DNA of 64,000 bases. It comes from Breznakiella homolactica. Lineage in GTDB: Bacteria > Spirochaetota > Spirochaetia > Treponematales > Breznakiellaceae. Shown here one piece after another: positions 8,113-17,359 of the stretch. Within the stretch, counting starts at the first letter, position 1. Each line of letters begins with the position of its first letter. A program made the translations under genes and the position numbers. The stretch is taken from positions 2,914,001-2,978,000 of the forward strand of contig NZ_CP067089.2 in the NCBI RefSeq assembly GCF_016616095.2, given 5' to 3'. The notes beneath the pieces are model-generated. The model worked only from the letters and a program-made list of their open reading frames with translations, searched no databases and was not told the DNA's origin.

Positions 8113-8916
8113 ATGGGCATTTTTGAAGCGATCATTCTCGGGGCTGTCCAGGGGATAACGGAATTTCTGCCGGTCAGCAGCTCCGGCCACCTGGTACTGC
8201 TCCAGAGAATTCTGGGTATTTCCGAACCGGCCCTGCTGTTCGACACCCTGCTCCACCTGGGAACCCTGGCGGCGGTATTTGTTGTCCTCTGGCAGGATAT
8301 CTGGAATATCCTCCGGAAACCGGTGCAGAAACTCACGGGAATGCTCATTCTCGCCACCGTTCCCACGGTTATTGTGGCGCTGCTTTTTAAGGATACCATT
8401 GAAGGAGCCTTCCATTCGGGGAAGTTCCTGGGTTTTTCTTTCCTGATTACCGCCGCCGCCCTGGTAACATCGGAGCTGCTTTCCCGGCGGCCGGGAAAAA
8501 CCCGAAACGAAGGTGAAATGAACTGGATTGACGCCCTGGTGATCGGCATTATGCAAGCCCTGGCCATCCTTCCGGGGGTCTCCCGGTCGGGATTTACCCT
8601 GTCGGGGGCGCTTTCCCGCAAGCTTGACCGGGGTTTCGCCGCCCGTTTCTCCTTTTTAATGTCGATTCCGGCCATTCTGGGGGCCCTGGTTTTTCAATTA
8701 AAGGATCTTATCACCGGCTCCGAGCCGGTTTCCATAGGAATAGGTGCGGTTCCCCTGATCGCCGGGACCCTTACGGCGGCACTGGTGGGGGTGGTTTCGG
8801 TAAAACTGATGCTCAGAATAGTCCGGGAACGGTCCCTTTTCGGCTTCGCGGTTTACGTGGCGATCCTGGGAGCCCTGGTCCTGATTGACCAGTACGCGAC
8901 CCATTTCTTTTTCTGA
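8113..8916 (+). CDS. uppP: Undecaprenyl-diphosphatase (BacA/UppP)
   Basis: 267 residues from the ATG at 8113, the usual family length. The frame is open further upstream, but the earlier start at 8011 lies inside the promoter dyad. The chosen ATG has GGAGGG seven bases upstream and begins with the family N terminus MGIFEAIILGAVQG. Signature motifs: EFLPVSSSGHL (catalytic Glu and Ser-rich loop) and ILPGVSRSGFTLS. About eight membrane helices. Reaction: dephosphorylates undecaprenyl diphosphate to recycle the lipid carrier for peptidoglycan and polysaccharide, which fits its place beside the flippase operon. It is convergent with the deacetylase-like gene. Confidence 0.95.
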   Translation: MGIFEAIILGAVQGITEFLPVSSSGHLVLLQRILGISEPALLFDTLLHLGTLAAVFVVLWQDIWNILRKPVQKLTGMLILATVPTVIVALLFKDTIEGAFHSGKFLGFSFLITAAALVTSELLSRRPGKTRNEGEMNWIDALVIGIMQALAILPGVSRSGFTLSGALSRKLDRGFAARFSFLMSIPAILGALVFQLKDLITGSEPVSIGIGAVPLIAGTLTAALVGVVSVKLMLRIVRERSLFGFAVYVAILGALVLIDQYATHFFF

Positions 8917-8940
8917 ATCAACAACCCCGCCCTGAAGCTC

Positions 8941-8975
8941 GCACGCGAAAGCGTGCCGAGGGAATGTACCCCTCG
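8941..8975. terminator. Two adjacent hairpins between convergent uppP and deacetylase gene
   Basis: GCACGC-GAAA-GCGTGC (8941-8956) is a perfect 6-bp stem with a GNRA tetraloop. It is followed at once by CGAGGG-AATGTAC-CCCTCG (8957-8975). Neither has a clear T-run, so they may slow or end transcription from both sides only weakly. Confidence 0.4.
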
Positions 8976-8982
8976 CATACAA

Positions 8983-10071
8983 TCAAAGGGAGGACAGAAA
9001 CTCCGCCGGCGGCTCCCACGCGCGGTCCCCGTACCCGCCGGCCATGACCCAGGCGGAAGGGATATTCCTCCGGGTTACGTAATCGAAGATCGTCCGGTCC
9101 CGGGCCAGGCACTGCTCCAGGGTAAGGGTCAGGGTACTGCTGGAGGGGAGGCCGTCGTTTTCATAGGGATCGGCCCCGTCCACCACAATAATCAAATCCG
9201 GCTTGCCCTCCGGGGAAAGGTCCTCGAGACGCCGCAAACCGGCGGTTAATTTTTCTATATACTGCGGTTCTTCCCCGTGGTTTACGGGAATTTCGACATC
9301 CGAAGGAATCAGAGGCGCCCGTCCGGGCCCCGCCTTTTCCAGGGTTTCCGCGTCCAGGGGCCACCCCTGGGCCATGTGGATTGAAAGGGTCAGGATGTTT
9401 TCTCCGCCGGATTTGCCGCCGAGCTCACCCCGGTCCCGGGCGAACCGCACCAGTTCGGCGCTGCCGTCCCCCTTGTGGGCGTCCACGTCAACAATCCAGA
9501 TGAGTTTGGCCCTGCCTTCAGCCTGAATTTTCCGGGCGGCAATCACCAGATCATTGATAACACAGAATCCGGCGCCGCTGTCGTACCGGGCGTGGTGCAT
9601 GCCGCCGCCCAGATAATAGCAGAATCCCTCTCCGCCGGACAAAGCGATCCGGCAGGCGGTATAGGTCCCCCGGACCTGGTTCAGCACCGTATCGAACAGG
9701 GCAGTCAGGGGTTTTATTGCCCGGTCCGGTTCGTACCGGTTCGGTTTTCCCTCGTCATCGATAAGTTCGTACGCGTTGAGAAGGGCCTTTTCCAGCCCCT
9801 TTTGGCCTTCCGGACCTTCTCCCAGAAGATCCCGTACAAATCCCGCGTCATGGACCCGTTCAAGATCTTCCCGGGTGACCACCAAATCACCGGCACCTTC
9901 CCGCAGACGCTCCGCGGCGCCGGGTATGTCAGCGGCGCTGAGCGGCCCGGTCAGAGTACCGCGCCGTTCCTGTACGGCACGGAAAACCCGCTCCGCCCGG
10001 GACTTCATTATAGGAAGCATTATGCCGTAATCCTGGAATGCCATATCCAGCGTTGGGTCGAACAAAATCAT
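8983..10071 (-). CDS. Histone deacetylase-fold (arginase/deacetylase superfamily) zinc hydrolase
   Basis: 362 residues from the ATG at 10071; a TTG at 10089 would add six. Neither start has a good ribosome site. The deacetylase catalytic set is visible: His-His in YLGGGMHHARYDSGAGF, Asp and His zinc ligands in VDVDAHKGDG, a third Asp in VVDGADPYEND, and the oxyanion Tyr in MAGGYG. Family members remove acetyl or other acyl groups from lysine, polyamines or small molecules; bacterial acetoin-utilisation (AcuC-type) and acetylpolyamine enzymes share this fold. The real substrate is unknown. It stands alone, convergent with uppP. Confidence 0.82.
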   Translation of the reverse strand: MILFDPTLDMAFQDYGIMLPIMKSRAERVFRAVQERRGTLTGPLSAADIPGAAERLREGAGDLVVTREDLERVHDAGFVRDLLGEGPEGQKGLEKALLNAYELIDDEGKPNRYEPDRAIKPLTALFDTVLNQVRGTYTACRIALSGGEGFCYYLGGGMHHARYDSGAGFCVINDLVIAARKIQAEGRAKLIWIVDVDAHKGDGSAELVRFARDRGELGGKSGGENILTLSIHMAQGWPLDAETLEKAGPGRAPLIPSDVEIPVNHGEEPQYIEKLTAGLRRLEDLSPEGKPDLIIVVDGADPYENDGLPSSSTLTLTLEQCLARDRTIFDYVTRRNIPSAWVMAGGYGDRAWEPPAEFLSSL

Positions 10072-10243
10072 AATTACACTATACCGCAAAAAACGAAAAA
10101 CCGGTAGGCAGGAATCACACAGGGCACCCTGCTTGGGCGGAAGCTGGGCACAAAAGCCTCGGAACCAGGAATGGAGCTGGGGTCAGGGGTCGGGTCCATC
10201 GGACACGCGCAGCTCTCCAGCGTTGGGCAGCACCGGGCCGGTT
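10072..10243. other. Intergenic stretch left of the 10.3 kb palindrome, no gene seen
   Basis: GC-rich, with several short self-complementary pieces but no open reading frame with a ribosome site. CAGGGCACCC at 10120-10129 also occurs in the outer right arm (reverse complement) of the repeat at 52377-52581, so the repeat family may extend into this region. Confidence 0.4.
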
Positions 10244-10366
10244 AAGCCGGAAAGCACCTGTCCGTATTGGTAACGCCGGGTGTCGAATGAAAAGAAATAC
10301 CGCTGTGCGGTGTTTTTTTCATTCGACGGGCCCCGCGGAACCGATAATCCGGGTGCTTTCCGGCTT
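10244..10366. repeat. 123-base imperfect palindrome, short relative of the 200-base repeats
   Basis: The outer arms AAGCCGGAAAGCACC (10244-10258 and, inverted, 10352-10366) are identical. The inner arms GTCGAATGAAAA...ACCGC (10282-10303) and their complement (10307-10327) pair with one bulge around a TGT loop. Between them about 20 bases pair only partly. GGTAACGCCGGGTGTC (10269-10284) nearly equals GGTAACGCGGGGTGTC in the left arm of the repeat at 52377, linking the two. The conserved GACTTTCGAGGCC core of the other copies is missing here. It lies between the deacetylase gene and grpE. Confidence 0.65.
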
Positions 10367-10436
10367 GTCAGATCCGGTACTCCCCCGCATAATACCGAAA
10401 ATCGGCAATTTCTTTCATATAATGAATGGAAAAACC

Positions 10437-10466
10437 TTGACCTTCTATCGGGTATATCAGTATTTT
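10437..10466 (+). promoter_or_regulatory. Candidate sigma-70 promoter for grpE-dnaK-dnaJ
   Basis: TTGACC (10437-10442), 18 bases, TATTTT (10461-10466), 72 bases before grpE. No CIRCE element (TTAGCACTC-N9-GAGTGCTAA) is present upstream of grpE or dnaK, and no hrcA gene is in the window. Confidence 0.45.
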
Positions 10467-10537
10467 TTTATACGGATATATAATTTTAAAAACGGTAGAT
10501 TACTGTTTTCTTTTATCAAATATATTAGGAAGATTTC

Positions 10538-11209
10538 ATGTCAAAGCATTCATCTCACGGTAAAAACCACAACCAGGGAGATCATCCGGCGGGGGAAAAC
10601 ACCAAGCCGGAACATGAAGAACAGCAGACGGGAACGGCGGAGGCATCCCCGCAGCAGCCTGAAAAGACCGGGGAAACCGGTGCCGTCAGCGCGGACGACC
10701 GCATAGCGGAGCTGGAAGCTGAGCTCGCGGATTCCAAGGACCAGTACCTCAGGAAGGCCGCGGAATTTGAAAATTTCCGGAAACGGATGACCCGGGAAAA
10801 ACAGGATGCCATTGATTACGCCAATCAAAGCCTGCTGCTGGACCTGATTCCGATTATTGACGACTTTGAGCGGGCGATAAAATCCTCGGCGACCTCAAAG
10901 GATTTTGACAGCTTCTACGAAGGCGTAACCATGATAGAAAAGCGCCTCATAAGCCAGCTCGAAAACAAGTGGGGGCTTGTACGGTTTGAATCCCAGAGCC
11001 AGCCCTTTGACCCGGAAAAACACGAAGCCATTATGATGGATAAATCCCCCGATATTGATGAACCGGTGGTGGAGGAAGATTTCCTCAAGGGATACACCCT
11101 CAAAGGCCGGGTTATCAGGAGCGCCAAGGTAAAGGTACTCATGCCCGAAAACCCCAAACCGGCCGGGAGCAGTGAAAGCAATGATTCCGGAGACGCCCCA
11201 AAGGGCTGA
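10538..11209 (+). CDS. grpE: GrpE nucleotide exchange factor
   Basis: 223 residues. A low-complexity charged N terminus of about 50 residues (rich in Glu, Gln, Pro) precedes a long coiled coil (RIAELEAELADSKDQYLRKA). The GrpE signature AEFENFRKRMTREK follows, and then the C-terminal beta domain (QPFDPEKHEAIMM, GYTLKGRVIRSAKVKV). Role: drives ADP release from DnaK. ATG at 10538 with AGGAAG upstream. First gene of grpE-dnaK-dnaJ. Confidence 0.95.
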   Translation: MSKHSSHGKNHNQGDHPAGENTKPEHEEQQTGTAEASPQQPEKTGETGAVSADDRIAELEAELADSKDQYLRKAAEFENFRKRMTREKQDAIDYANQSLLLDLIPIIDDFERAIKSSATSKDFDSFYEGVTMIEKRLISQLENKWGLVRFESQSQPFDPEKHEAIMMDKSPDIDEPVVEEDFLKGYTLKGRVIRSAKVKVLMPENPKPAGSSESNDSGDAPKG

Positions 11210-11307
11210 CGGAAAACATAGAACGCACAATTACGTGACGTTCATTTAATAATTTTAGTATATTTTAATTAAGGCGAGCATTGGAAAATGCAGGAAAGGA
11301 GTCTGTC

Positions 11308-13233
11308 ATGGGAAAAATTATTGGAATTGACTTAGGAACCACCAATTCTTGTGTGGCCGTTCTGGAAGGGGGCGAACCGATCGTCATCCAGAACTCCGAA
11401 GGGGGAAGAACCACCCCTTCAATTGTTGGTTTTACCAGCAAAGGCGAACGGGTTGTAGGCCAGCCGGCTAAAAACCAGATGATCACCAACCCGGAAAATA
11501 CGGTTTATTCTATAAAACGTTTCATGGGACGCCGCTATTCGGAAGTTACCTCCGAGATGAAGCTGGTTCCCTATATTATCAAGGAACAGGGTGACGATGT
11601 CCGGATAGATATTGAAGGAAAAATGTACTCACCCCAGGAAATCTCGGCCTTTGTTCTTCAAAAAATGAAAAAGACCGCCGAAGATTACCTCGGCGAGCCG
11701 GTGACCGAAGCGGTTATCACCGTGCCGGCGTACTTTAACGACGCCCAGCGCCAGGCAACCAAGGATGCCGGAAAAATCGCCGGACTTGAGGTAAAGCGGA
11801 TCATCAACGAACCCACCGCCGCGGCCCTGGCCTTCGGCTTCAACAAGGATCAGAAAAAAGAAAAGACCATCGCCGTATATGACCTCGGTGGCGGTACATT
11901 CGACATTTCCATCCTCGAACTCGGGGAAGGGGTTTTTGAGGTAAAATCCACCAACGGCGATACCCATCTCGGGGGCGACGATTTTGACCGCCGCATAATG
12001 GAATGGCTCATAGAAGAATTCAAGAATGATACCGGAATTGACCTCGGTAAAGACCGGATGGCCCTGCAGCGGCTCCGGGAAGCTTCGGAAAAAGCGAAGA
12101 TTGAACTGTCCGCCATGCAGACCACCGAGATAAACCTGCCCTTTATCACCGCGGACCAGTCCGGACCCAAGCATCTGCAGAAATCCCTTTCCCGGGCGAA
12201 ATTCGAGCAGATGGTATCGGACCTGCTGGAGCGGTCCAAGGATCCCTGTAAAAAAGCGCTGTCCGACGCGGGCTTAAGCGCCGACCAGATTGACGAGGTC
12301 ATCCTCGTGGGCGGTTCCACCCGCATTCCCGCGGTTCAGCAGATCGTTAAGGATCTGTTCAAGAAAGAACCCAACAAGGGCGTAAACCCCGACGAAGCGG
12401 TCGCCGTGGGCGCCGCGATCCAGGGCGGTATCCTGGGCGGAGACGTCAAGGACGTTCTGCTCCTGGACGTTACCCCGCTGTCACTGGGAATTGAGACCCT
12501 GGGCGGCGTTATGACCAAGCTCATCCCCCGGAATACGACCATTCCGACCAGGAAGAGCCAGATCTTCTCCACCGCCGCGGACGGCCAGACCGCCGTATCC
12601 ATCCAGGTTCTCCAGGGTGAACGGGAAATGGCCGCGCAGAACAGAACCCTCGGCCGGTTTGACCTGGTGGGTATTCCGCCGTCGCCCCGGGGCGTTCCCC
12701 AGATCGAAGTAACCTTCGATATCGACGCCAACGGTATTGTCCACGTATCCGCCAAGGATCTGGGCACCGGCAAAGAGCAGAAAATCCGCATCGAAAGCTC
12801 CTCAGGTCTGAATGAAGGTGAAATCGACCGCATGGTCAAGGAAGCGGAACTGCACGCCGAGGAAGACAAGCGGGAACGGGAGAAGGCCGAAGCCCGCAAC
12901 GAGGCGGACACCCTGATCTACAGCACCGAAAAGAACATCGCCGATCTCGGCGATAAGGTGAGCGCCGAGGATAAAGCAAAATCCGAACAGGCGGTGGCCG
13001 AACTGAAGCAGGCCCTTGAGGGCGGCGATGTTCAGACCATTAAGGACAAAACCGAAGCGCTTAAGCAGGTTTCCTATAAAATCGCCGAAGAAGTCTACAA
13101 GCAGACCGGCGCGCAGCCGGGAGCCCAGGACGCCGGCGGCGCGGCCCCCGGAGGTGAAACCCAGGCAGGCGGCGGGGACAATACCAAGAGCGCCGAAGAC
13201 GTGGACTACGAGGTAGTCGACGACGATAAATAA
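11308..13233 (+). CDS. dnaK: Chaperone DnaK (Hsp70)
   Basis: 641 residues from the ATG at 11308, which has AGGAAAGGAG just upstream. An in-frame TTG at 11281 is rejected because the conserved N terminus is [18 protein letters not shown]. Actin-like ATPase domain with [12 protein letters not shown] and [14 protein letters not shown], substrate-binding domain from about residue 390, helical lid, and a Gly/Ala-rich tail ending [11 protein letters not shown]. Role: ATP-dependent folding of cytoplasmic proteins with DnaJ and GrpE. Confidence 0.97.
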   Translation: MGKIIGIDLGTTNSCVAVLEGGEPIVIQNSEGGRTTPSIVGFTSKGERVVGQPAKNQMITNPENTVYSIKRFMGRRYSEVTSEMKLVPYIIKEQGDDVRIDIEGKMYSPQEISAFVLQKMKKTAEDYLGEPVTEAVITVPAYFNDAQRQATKDAGKIAGLEVKRIINEPTAAALAFGFNKDQKKEKTIAVYDLGGGTFDISILELGEGVFEVKSTNGDTHLGGDDFDRRIMEWLIEEFKNDTGIDLGKDRMALQRLREASEKAKIELSAMQTTEINLPFITADQSGPKHLQKSLSRAKFEQMVSDLLERSKDPCKKALSDAGLSADQIDEVILVGGSTRIPAVQQIVKDLFKKEPNKGVNPDEAVAVGAAIQGGILGGDVKDVLLLDVTPLSLGIETLGGVMTKLIPRNTTIPTRKSQIFSTAADGQTAVSIQVLQGEREMAAQNRTLGRFDLVGIPPSPRGVPQIEVTFDIDANGIVHVSAKDLGTGKEQKIRIESSSGLNEGEIDRMVKEAELHAEEDKREREKAEARNEADTLIYSTEKNIADLGDKVSAEDKAKSEQAVAELKQALEGGDVQTIKDKTEALKQVSYKIAEEVYKQTGAQPGAQDAGGAAPGGETQAGGGDNTKSAEDVDYEVVDDDK

Positions 13234-13301
13234 AAAACGTATCATAGCGGCAGGTTCCGGCAGCGCCGGGGCCTGCCAATTTTTAACGAAAGGGTGCCGA
13301 T

Positions 13302-14429
13302 GTGGCTAAGCGTGATTACTATGAAGTCCTGGGACTGCAAAAGGACGCGTCAAAAGACGATATAAAGAAAGCCTACCGGAAACTCGCTATTCAGTATCAT
13401 CCGGATAAGAACCCGGGCAATAAGGAAGCGGAGGAGAAGTTCAAGGAGGCCACCGAGGCCTATGAAATCCTTTCCGACGACCAGAAGAAATCCGCCTACG
13501 ACCAATTCGGATTCGCCGGTGTTGAAGGCATGGGCGGGCCATCCAACGCGCAGGACTTCGCTTCAGCGTTCCACGGATTTGAGGATATATTCGGGGATTT
13601 CTCCGGCATTTTCGATACCTTCTTCGGCGGGGGCCGGCGGTCATCCGGAGGCGGAGCCGGCGGCGTGCGCCAGGGAGCGAACCTCCGGTACGACATAGAA
13701 ATTCCTTTTAAAGACGCGGTGTTCGGCACCAAGGTTGAAATACAGTACACCCGGAACGAGGCCTGCGCCGCGTGCAAAGGGACCGGCGCCGCCAACGGGG
13801 CCGGCCGCAAGATGTGCCCAACCTGTTCCGGCACGGGACAGGTCCGGCGCAGCCAGGGATTCTTTTCCGTCTCCACGCCCTGCCCCACCTGCGGCGGCGA
13901 AGGTTACGTGATCGAACAGCCCTGCAAGGAATGCGGCGGTTCGGGTATTCAGAAAAAACGCCAGAAAATCATGGTTACCATTCCCGCGGGTGTGGAAAAC
14001 GGCAAGCGGGTGGTCATTCCCAAACAGGGGGATGCCGGCCCCAACGGCGGACCTCCGGGAGACCTATATGTGTTTATCCGGGTCAAACCCCATGAGTATT
14101 TCGAACGGGACGGCATGGACCTGTACTGCGCCGTACCGATTTCCATAACCCAGGCAGCACTGGGAACCGAACTGTTCGTAACCACCCTGGAAGACAAAAA
14201 AATAAAGGTAAAAATTCCTTCCGGTGTGCAGAACGGCAAAATGCTGCGTATTAAAAACGAAGGCGTCCCGGCGGGAGGCCGCCGCGGAGATATGTATATA
14301 AAGCTCATCGTTCAGATTCCGACGAAACTGTCGAAACGGGGAAAGGAGCTTCTGGAGGAACTATCCCAGACGGAAGGTGAGGTAAACTCACCCAAACACA
14401 TTTCCCTGTCGGAATTGTCCAGAAACTGA
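13302..14429 (+). CDS. dnaJ: Chaperone DnaJ (Hsp40)
   Basis: 375 residues. J domain with the HPD tripeptide ([10 protein letters not shown]), a Gly/Phe-rich linker (residues about 75-130), and four zinc-binding CxxCxGxG repeats ([32 protein letters not shown]). Two C-terminal peptide-binding domains complete it. Start is GTG at 13302, preceded by GAAAGGGTG; the overlapping ATG at 13300 is out of frame. Stimulates DnaK ATP hydrolysis and delivers substrates. Followed directly by a strong terminator. Confidence 0.97.
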   Translation: MAKRDYYEVLGLQKDASKDDIKKAYRKLAIQYHPDKNPGNKEAEEKFKEATEAYEILSDDQKKSAYDQFGFAGVEGMGGPSNAQDFASAFHGFEDIFGDFSGIFDTFFGGGRRSSGGGAGGVRQGANLRYDIEIPFKDAVFGTKVEIQYTRNEACAACKGTGAANGAGRKMCPTCSGTGQVRRSQGFFSVSTPCPTCGGEGYVIEQPCKECGGSGIQKKRQKIMVTIPAGVENGKRVVIPKQGDAGPNGGPPGDLYVFIRVKPHEYFERDGMDLYCAVPISITQAALGTELFVTTLEDKKIKVKIPSGVQNGKMLRIKNEGVPAGGRRGDMYIKLIVQIPTKLSKRGKELLEELSQTEGEVNSPKHISLSELSRN

Positions 14430-14430
14430 A

Positions 14431-14452
14431 AAAGCGGCCATTAGGCCGCTTT
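14431..14452. terminator. Bidirectional intrinsic terminator between dnaJ and the MCP gene
   Basis: AAAGCGGCC-ATTA-GGCCGCTTT, a perfect 9-bp stem followed by a T-run on the plus strand and preceded by an A-run that serves the minus strand. It ends both convergent transcripts. Confidence 0.9.
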
Positions 14453-14454
14453 TT

Positions 14455-16581
14455 TTATTCCTCCGAAGATCCGGCACTGTCCTCACCGGAACCGGTAATA
14501 GTGTATGAAAGCAGGTTGTGGTGGATGGAACCGAGTTCCTCGGCATTCCGGCTGACCAGTATGGATATTTCCTCGGTCATGCTGGTGATCGTATCGGCGC
14601 CGTCCCTGATACCGCCGATGGCGCCAACCACCGCGTTCGCCTGATCCTGGGTCTTCCCCATTTTTTCGACCAGGGCGTCATTATCCTTCTTCATTTTGCT
14701 GAACCCCCGGGCAACCTCGCCGGAACTTTCTCCAAGCTGTTTAAGCTTTGAGGAAACCTCATCACTCAGGCGGGCCTGCTCTCCGATATGTTCCGACATT
14801 TCGGTAAAGTTTGTTTCCACGGACGAAATGTTTTCCACCATCCCGGAAAAAACCGCCTTGGTGATATTGGAGCTGTCCACCGCGGTGCCGATTGCCCGGA
14901 TTATTTCCTTTATAACCGTATCAACCTGTTCCGACTGGGACCGGGTTTTTTCAGCGAGAACCCGGATCTCCTCGGCCACCACCGAAAATCCCCGGCCCGC
15001 CGCGCCGGCGTGGGCGGCTTCGATAGCCGCGTTCATGGCCAGCAGGTTTGTCTGCGCCGTGATTGACGCGATGAGGTGGTTGGCGTCGAGGAGCTGTTTG
15101 GAGTCCTGGGAAATTTCCTGGATCTGGCCGATCACGGTACCCAGCCTGGCGGTACCCTGCTCGGAACTGCTCAGAAGTTCGTTCATATTAACCGAAGATG
15201 TTGAACGGATGCGTTCAAGCTCATGTACCGAACCAAGCAGGGCAGATATTTTTTTTACCGATTCATCGATATGCTCTATCTGTTCATTGACGATGGACTC
15301 GAAGCTGTGAATATCCGAAACATTCTCCGAAATCGTCGCGGCCACTTCCCGGATGATTCCCTGCTGGGATTCAACCTCACTGTTCATGCCGGCAATCTGC
15401 TCCCTGATCTGCTCCGTCACCTCCCGGCTTTTCTGGATATTCTGTTCCGTCCGGGCGGTATTTTCCTCCGCCGAACTGAACTGCCGCCGGATATCCGTGA
15501 TTATCCGCGAAACAGCCTGGGTGATCTGGCGCAGGCTGCTGCTGAGGCTGCCGATTTCATCCTGTTTGCTGTATGAAAAGGAGGTTGAAAAATCCCCGGC
15601 GGCGATAACCGACATGGTTTCCCGGAGGCCCGTGAGAGGCCGGAGGATTCCCTGAATAAAGAGATTGAAAATAACAAAGATGAACAGGATGATTACAATC
15701 ATCAGAAGCCCGATTCCGGTGATCGAGCTTTCCCGCATCATGGCAAACGTGACCGGCATGGACGCCAGCATGTACCAGTCCAGCCGGTCAATGTGGGTAA
15801 GACTGTATTCCATATTGTCCCGCCGGAAGGTACTGGTCCCATCCGCCGGAAGAGAACTCATAGCCGAGACAATTGTATCAGCGTTGGCCTGGCTGTAATC
15901 GGTGATCAGCGCCTTGTTGGTTACCAGATCCTTGTTCTGCGCCCCGGTAATTTCCATCGCGGAATTAAAAAACACCACATTCACCCGGGGATCCATTCCC
16001 CGGTACAGGGATGAAACGAAATCATCCAGCACTATCCCGGTCCCCACCACCCCGATGGGCGTGGTTCCTTCAAAAACCGGGGCATTTACCCACAGAAAGG
16101 TTTTCCCCAGATTGGGATTGTAATTTATATTGAAATTGTACAGATCCGTTTCGTACAGGGTCATCTTATACCAGTATTCATTGGGATCGTCCGGGTCCAG
16201 GGTGTAGACGAGACTGCCGTCGGAATAAAAGCCCTTGTCCACATCGTTTATCCAGAATACGGAATTTCCCGCGAAGGCCCTGCGGTAGCCGGCAATTTCC
16301 TCCAGGGCAAGATCCCTGAGCACCGGGTCGGTAGGGTTCATAAAAAACCGCTTGATCAGCGGGGAATCCGCCATTTTCAGGGCGATTACGATTTCATTGT
16401 CCACCGAGGACACGAGTCCAAGCTTTTTCGTTTCCCCGATCTGGAGCAGAGTCTGGGCCGCGGTATTGCCGGCAATACTCCGGGCGGTAAAAAAGAAAAG
16501 TAACGTTCCGCTTATGAGAATAACCACAAAGAAAATAATGGAAAACAGCAGAACCTTATTTTTAACTGATCGCATTTTCAT
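14455..16581 (-). CDS. Methyl-accepting chemotaxis protein with periplasmic Cache-type sensor
   Basis: 708 residues from the ATG at 16581. GGAGG lies five bases before it, while an in-frame ATG at 16593 lacks a site. Order: membrane helix about 10-30, extracytoplasmic double-Cache-like sensor about 35-280 ([32 protein letters not shown]), second membrane helix about 285-310, HAMP about 310-365, and cytoplasmic signalling coiled coil. The hairpin tip [20 protein letters not shown] and [19 protein letters not shown] contact CheA/CheW. Ligand unknown. Convergent with dnaJ, divergent from the uridine kinase gene. Confidence 0.92.
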   Translation of the reverse strand: MKMRSVKNKVLLFSIIFFVVILISGTLLFFFTARSIAGNTAAQTLLQIGETKKLGLVSSVDNEIVIALKMADSPLIKRFFMNPTDPVLRDLALEEIAGYRRAFAGNSVFWINDVDKGFYSDGSLVYTLDPDDPNEYWYKMTLYETDLYNFNINYNPNLGKTFLWVNAPVFEGTTPIGVVGTGIVLDDFVSSLYRGMDPRVNVVFFNSAMEITGAQNKDLVTNKALITDYSQANADTIVSAMSSLPADGTSTFRRDNMEYSLTHIDRLDWYMLASMPVTFAMMRESSITGIGLLMIVIILFIFVIFNLFIQGILRPLTGLRETMSVIAAGDFSTSFSYSKQDEIGSLSSSLRQITQAVSRIITDIRRQFSSAEENTARTEQNIQKSREVTEQIREQIAGMNSEVESQQGIIREVAATISENVSDIHSFESIVNEQIEHIDESVKKISALLGSVHELERIRSTSSVNMNELLSSSEQGTARLGTVIGQIQEISQDSKQLLDANHLIASITAQTNLLAMNAAIEAAHAGAAGRGFSVVAEEIRVLAEKTRSQSEQVDTVIKEIIRAIGTAVDSSNITKAVFSGMVENISSVETNFTEMSEHIGEQARLSDEVSSKLKQLGESSGEVARGFSKMKKDNDALVEKMGKTQDQANAVVGAIGGIRDGADTITSMTEEISILVSRNAEELGSIHHNLLSYTITGSGEDSAGSSEE

Positions 16582-16663
16582 GGGAGCCTCCATTTCCCGG
16601 CCAGGTCAATTTCATTGGCGTTCAGCCGCTGCAAAACATTCGGGTTTTTTGTATTCAAGGCCA

Positions 16664-16693
16664 TTGCCTGAATCCCGTATCGGGTTTTATACT
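16664..16693 (+). promoter_or_regulatory. Candidate promoter of the uridine kinase gene
   Basis: TTGCCT (16664-16669), 18 bases, TATACT (16688-16693), 22 bases before the start codon. Confidence 0.45.
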
Positions 16694-16715
16694 GTTAAAA
16701 AGTAAAGGTACAGAC

Positions 16716-17333
16716 ATGGGTGATGTAACACTTATCGGCATAACAGGCGGTTCCGGTTCAGGAAAAACCACAATAGTACAGAAAATAACTGAATTTATTA
16801 CTGATTTTGTCTTCCTGCCCCAGGACAGTTACTATAAGTCGGCGGAATTCATGTCCAATGATAACATTACCGCCTTCAATTTTGACCACCCCGACGCCTT
16901 TGACAACGATCTTCTCATAAAACATCTCACTTCCCTCAAAAAAGGCAAACCCATTGATATGCCGGTCTACGACTTTGTGCACCACCGGAGGAAAACCGAA
17001 ACCGTCCGGCTGGAGTCCAAGCGGATCGTTATTTTTGAAGGCATCATGATTTTTACGGACCGAAAGATCAGAGATCTGATTGACCTTAAGATTTTTGTGG
17101 ATACCCCCGACGATATCCGCTTTATCCGCCGGCTCAGCCGGGACATCAAAGAGCGGGGCCGGACTGTGGACTCCGTAATAGAACAATACCTCACGGTCGT
17201 CAGACCGGGCCATTTTGAATTCATTGAACCGACCAAGGCCTACGCCGATATTATCATCCCCGAAGGGGGCTTCAACGAAAACGCCCTGTCGCTGCTGGTA
17301 TCCTTTATCCGGGAAACACTCCGGCCGGTTTAG
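16716..17333 (+). CDS. udk: Uridine kinase-like P-loop kinase
   Basis: 205 residues. Walker A GGSGSGKTTIV, the substrate-binding segment FLPQDSYYKS, NFDHPDAFD, and MPVYDFVHHRR are the hallmarks of uridine/cytidine kinases. IVIFEGIMIF and a lid-region RRLSRDIKERGR follow. Reaction: phosphorylates uridine or cytidine to the monophosphate with ATP or GTP in pyrimidine salvage. Single gene with its own promoter, convergent with the yesN-like gene. Confidence 0.88.
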   Translation: MGDVTLIGITGGSGSGKTTIVQKITEFITDFVFLPQDSYYKSAEFMSNDNITAFNFDHPDAFDNDLLIKHLTSLKKGKPIDMPVYDFVHHRRKTETVRLESKRIVIFEGIMIFTDRKIRDLIDLKIFVDTPDDIRFIRRLSRDIKERGRTVDSVIEQYLTVVRPGHFEFIEPTKAYADIIIPEGGFNENALSLLVSFIRETLRPV

Positions 17334-17359
17334 GAAGCTCCGCGGGAACGGCGGTTCGT

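Noticed and set aside
10100..10243. Possible structured RNA (SRP- or RNase P-like) left of the 10.3 kb palindrome
   Set aside because: The diagnostic SRP loop and RNase P core sequences are absent; only generic GC-rich pairing is seen.
10072..11307. HrcA/CIRCE control of the grpE-dnaK-dnaJ operon
   Set aside because: No CIRCE inverted repeat was found upstream of grpE or dnaK, and hrcA is not in the window.
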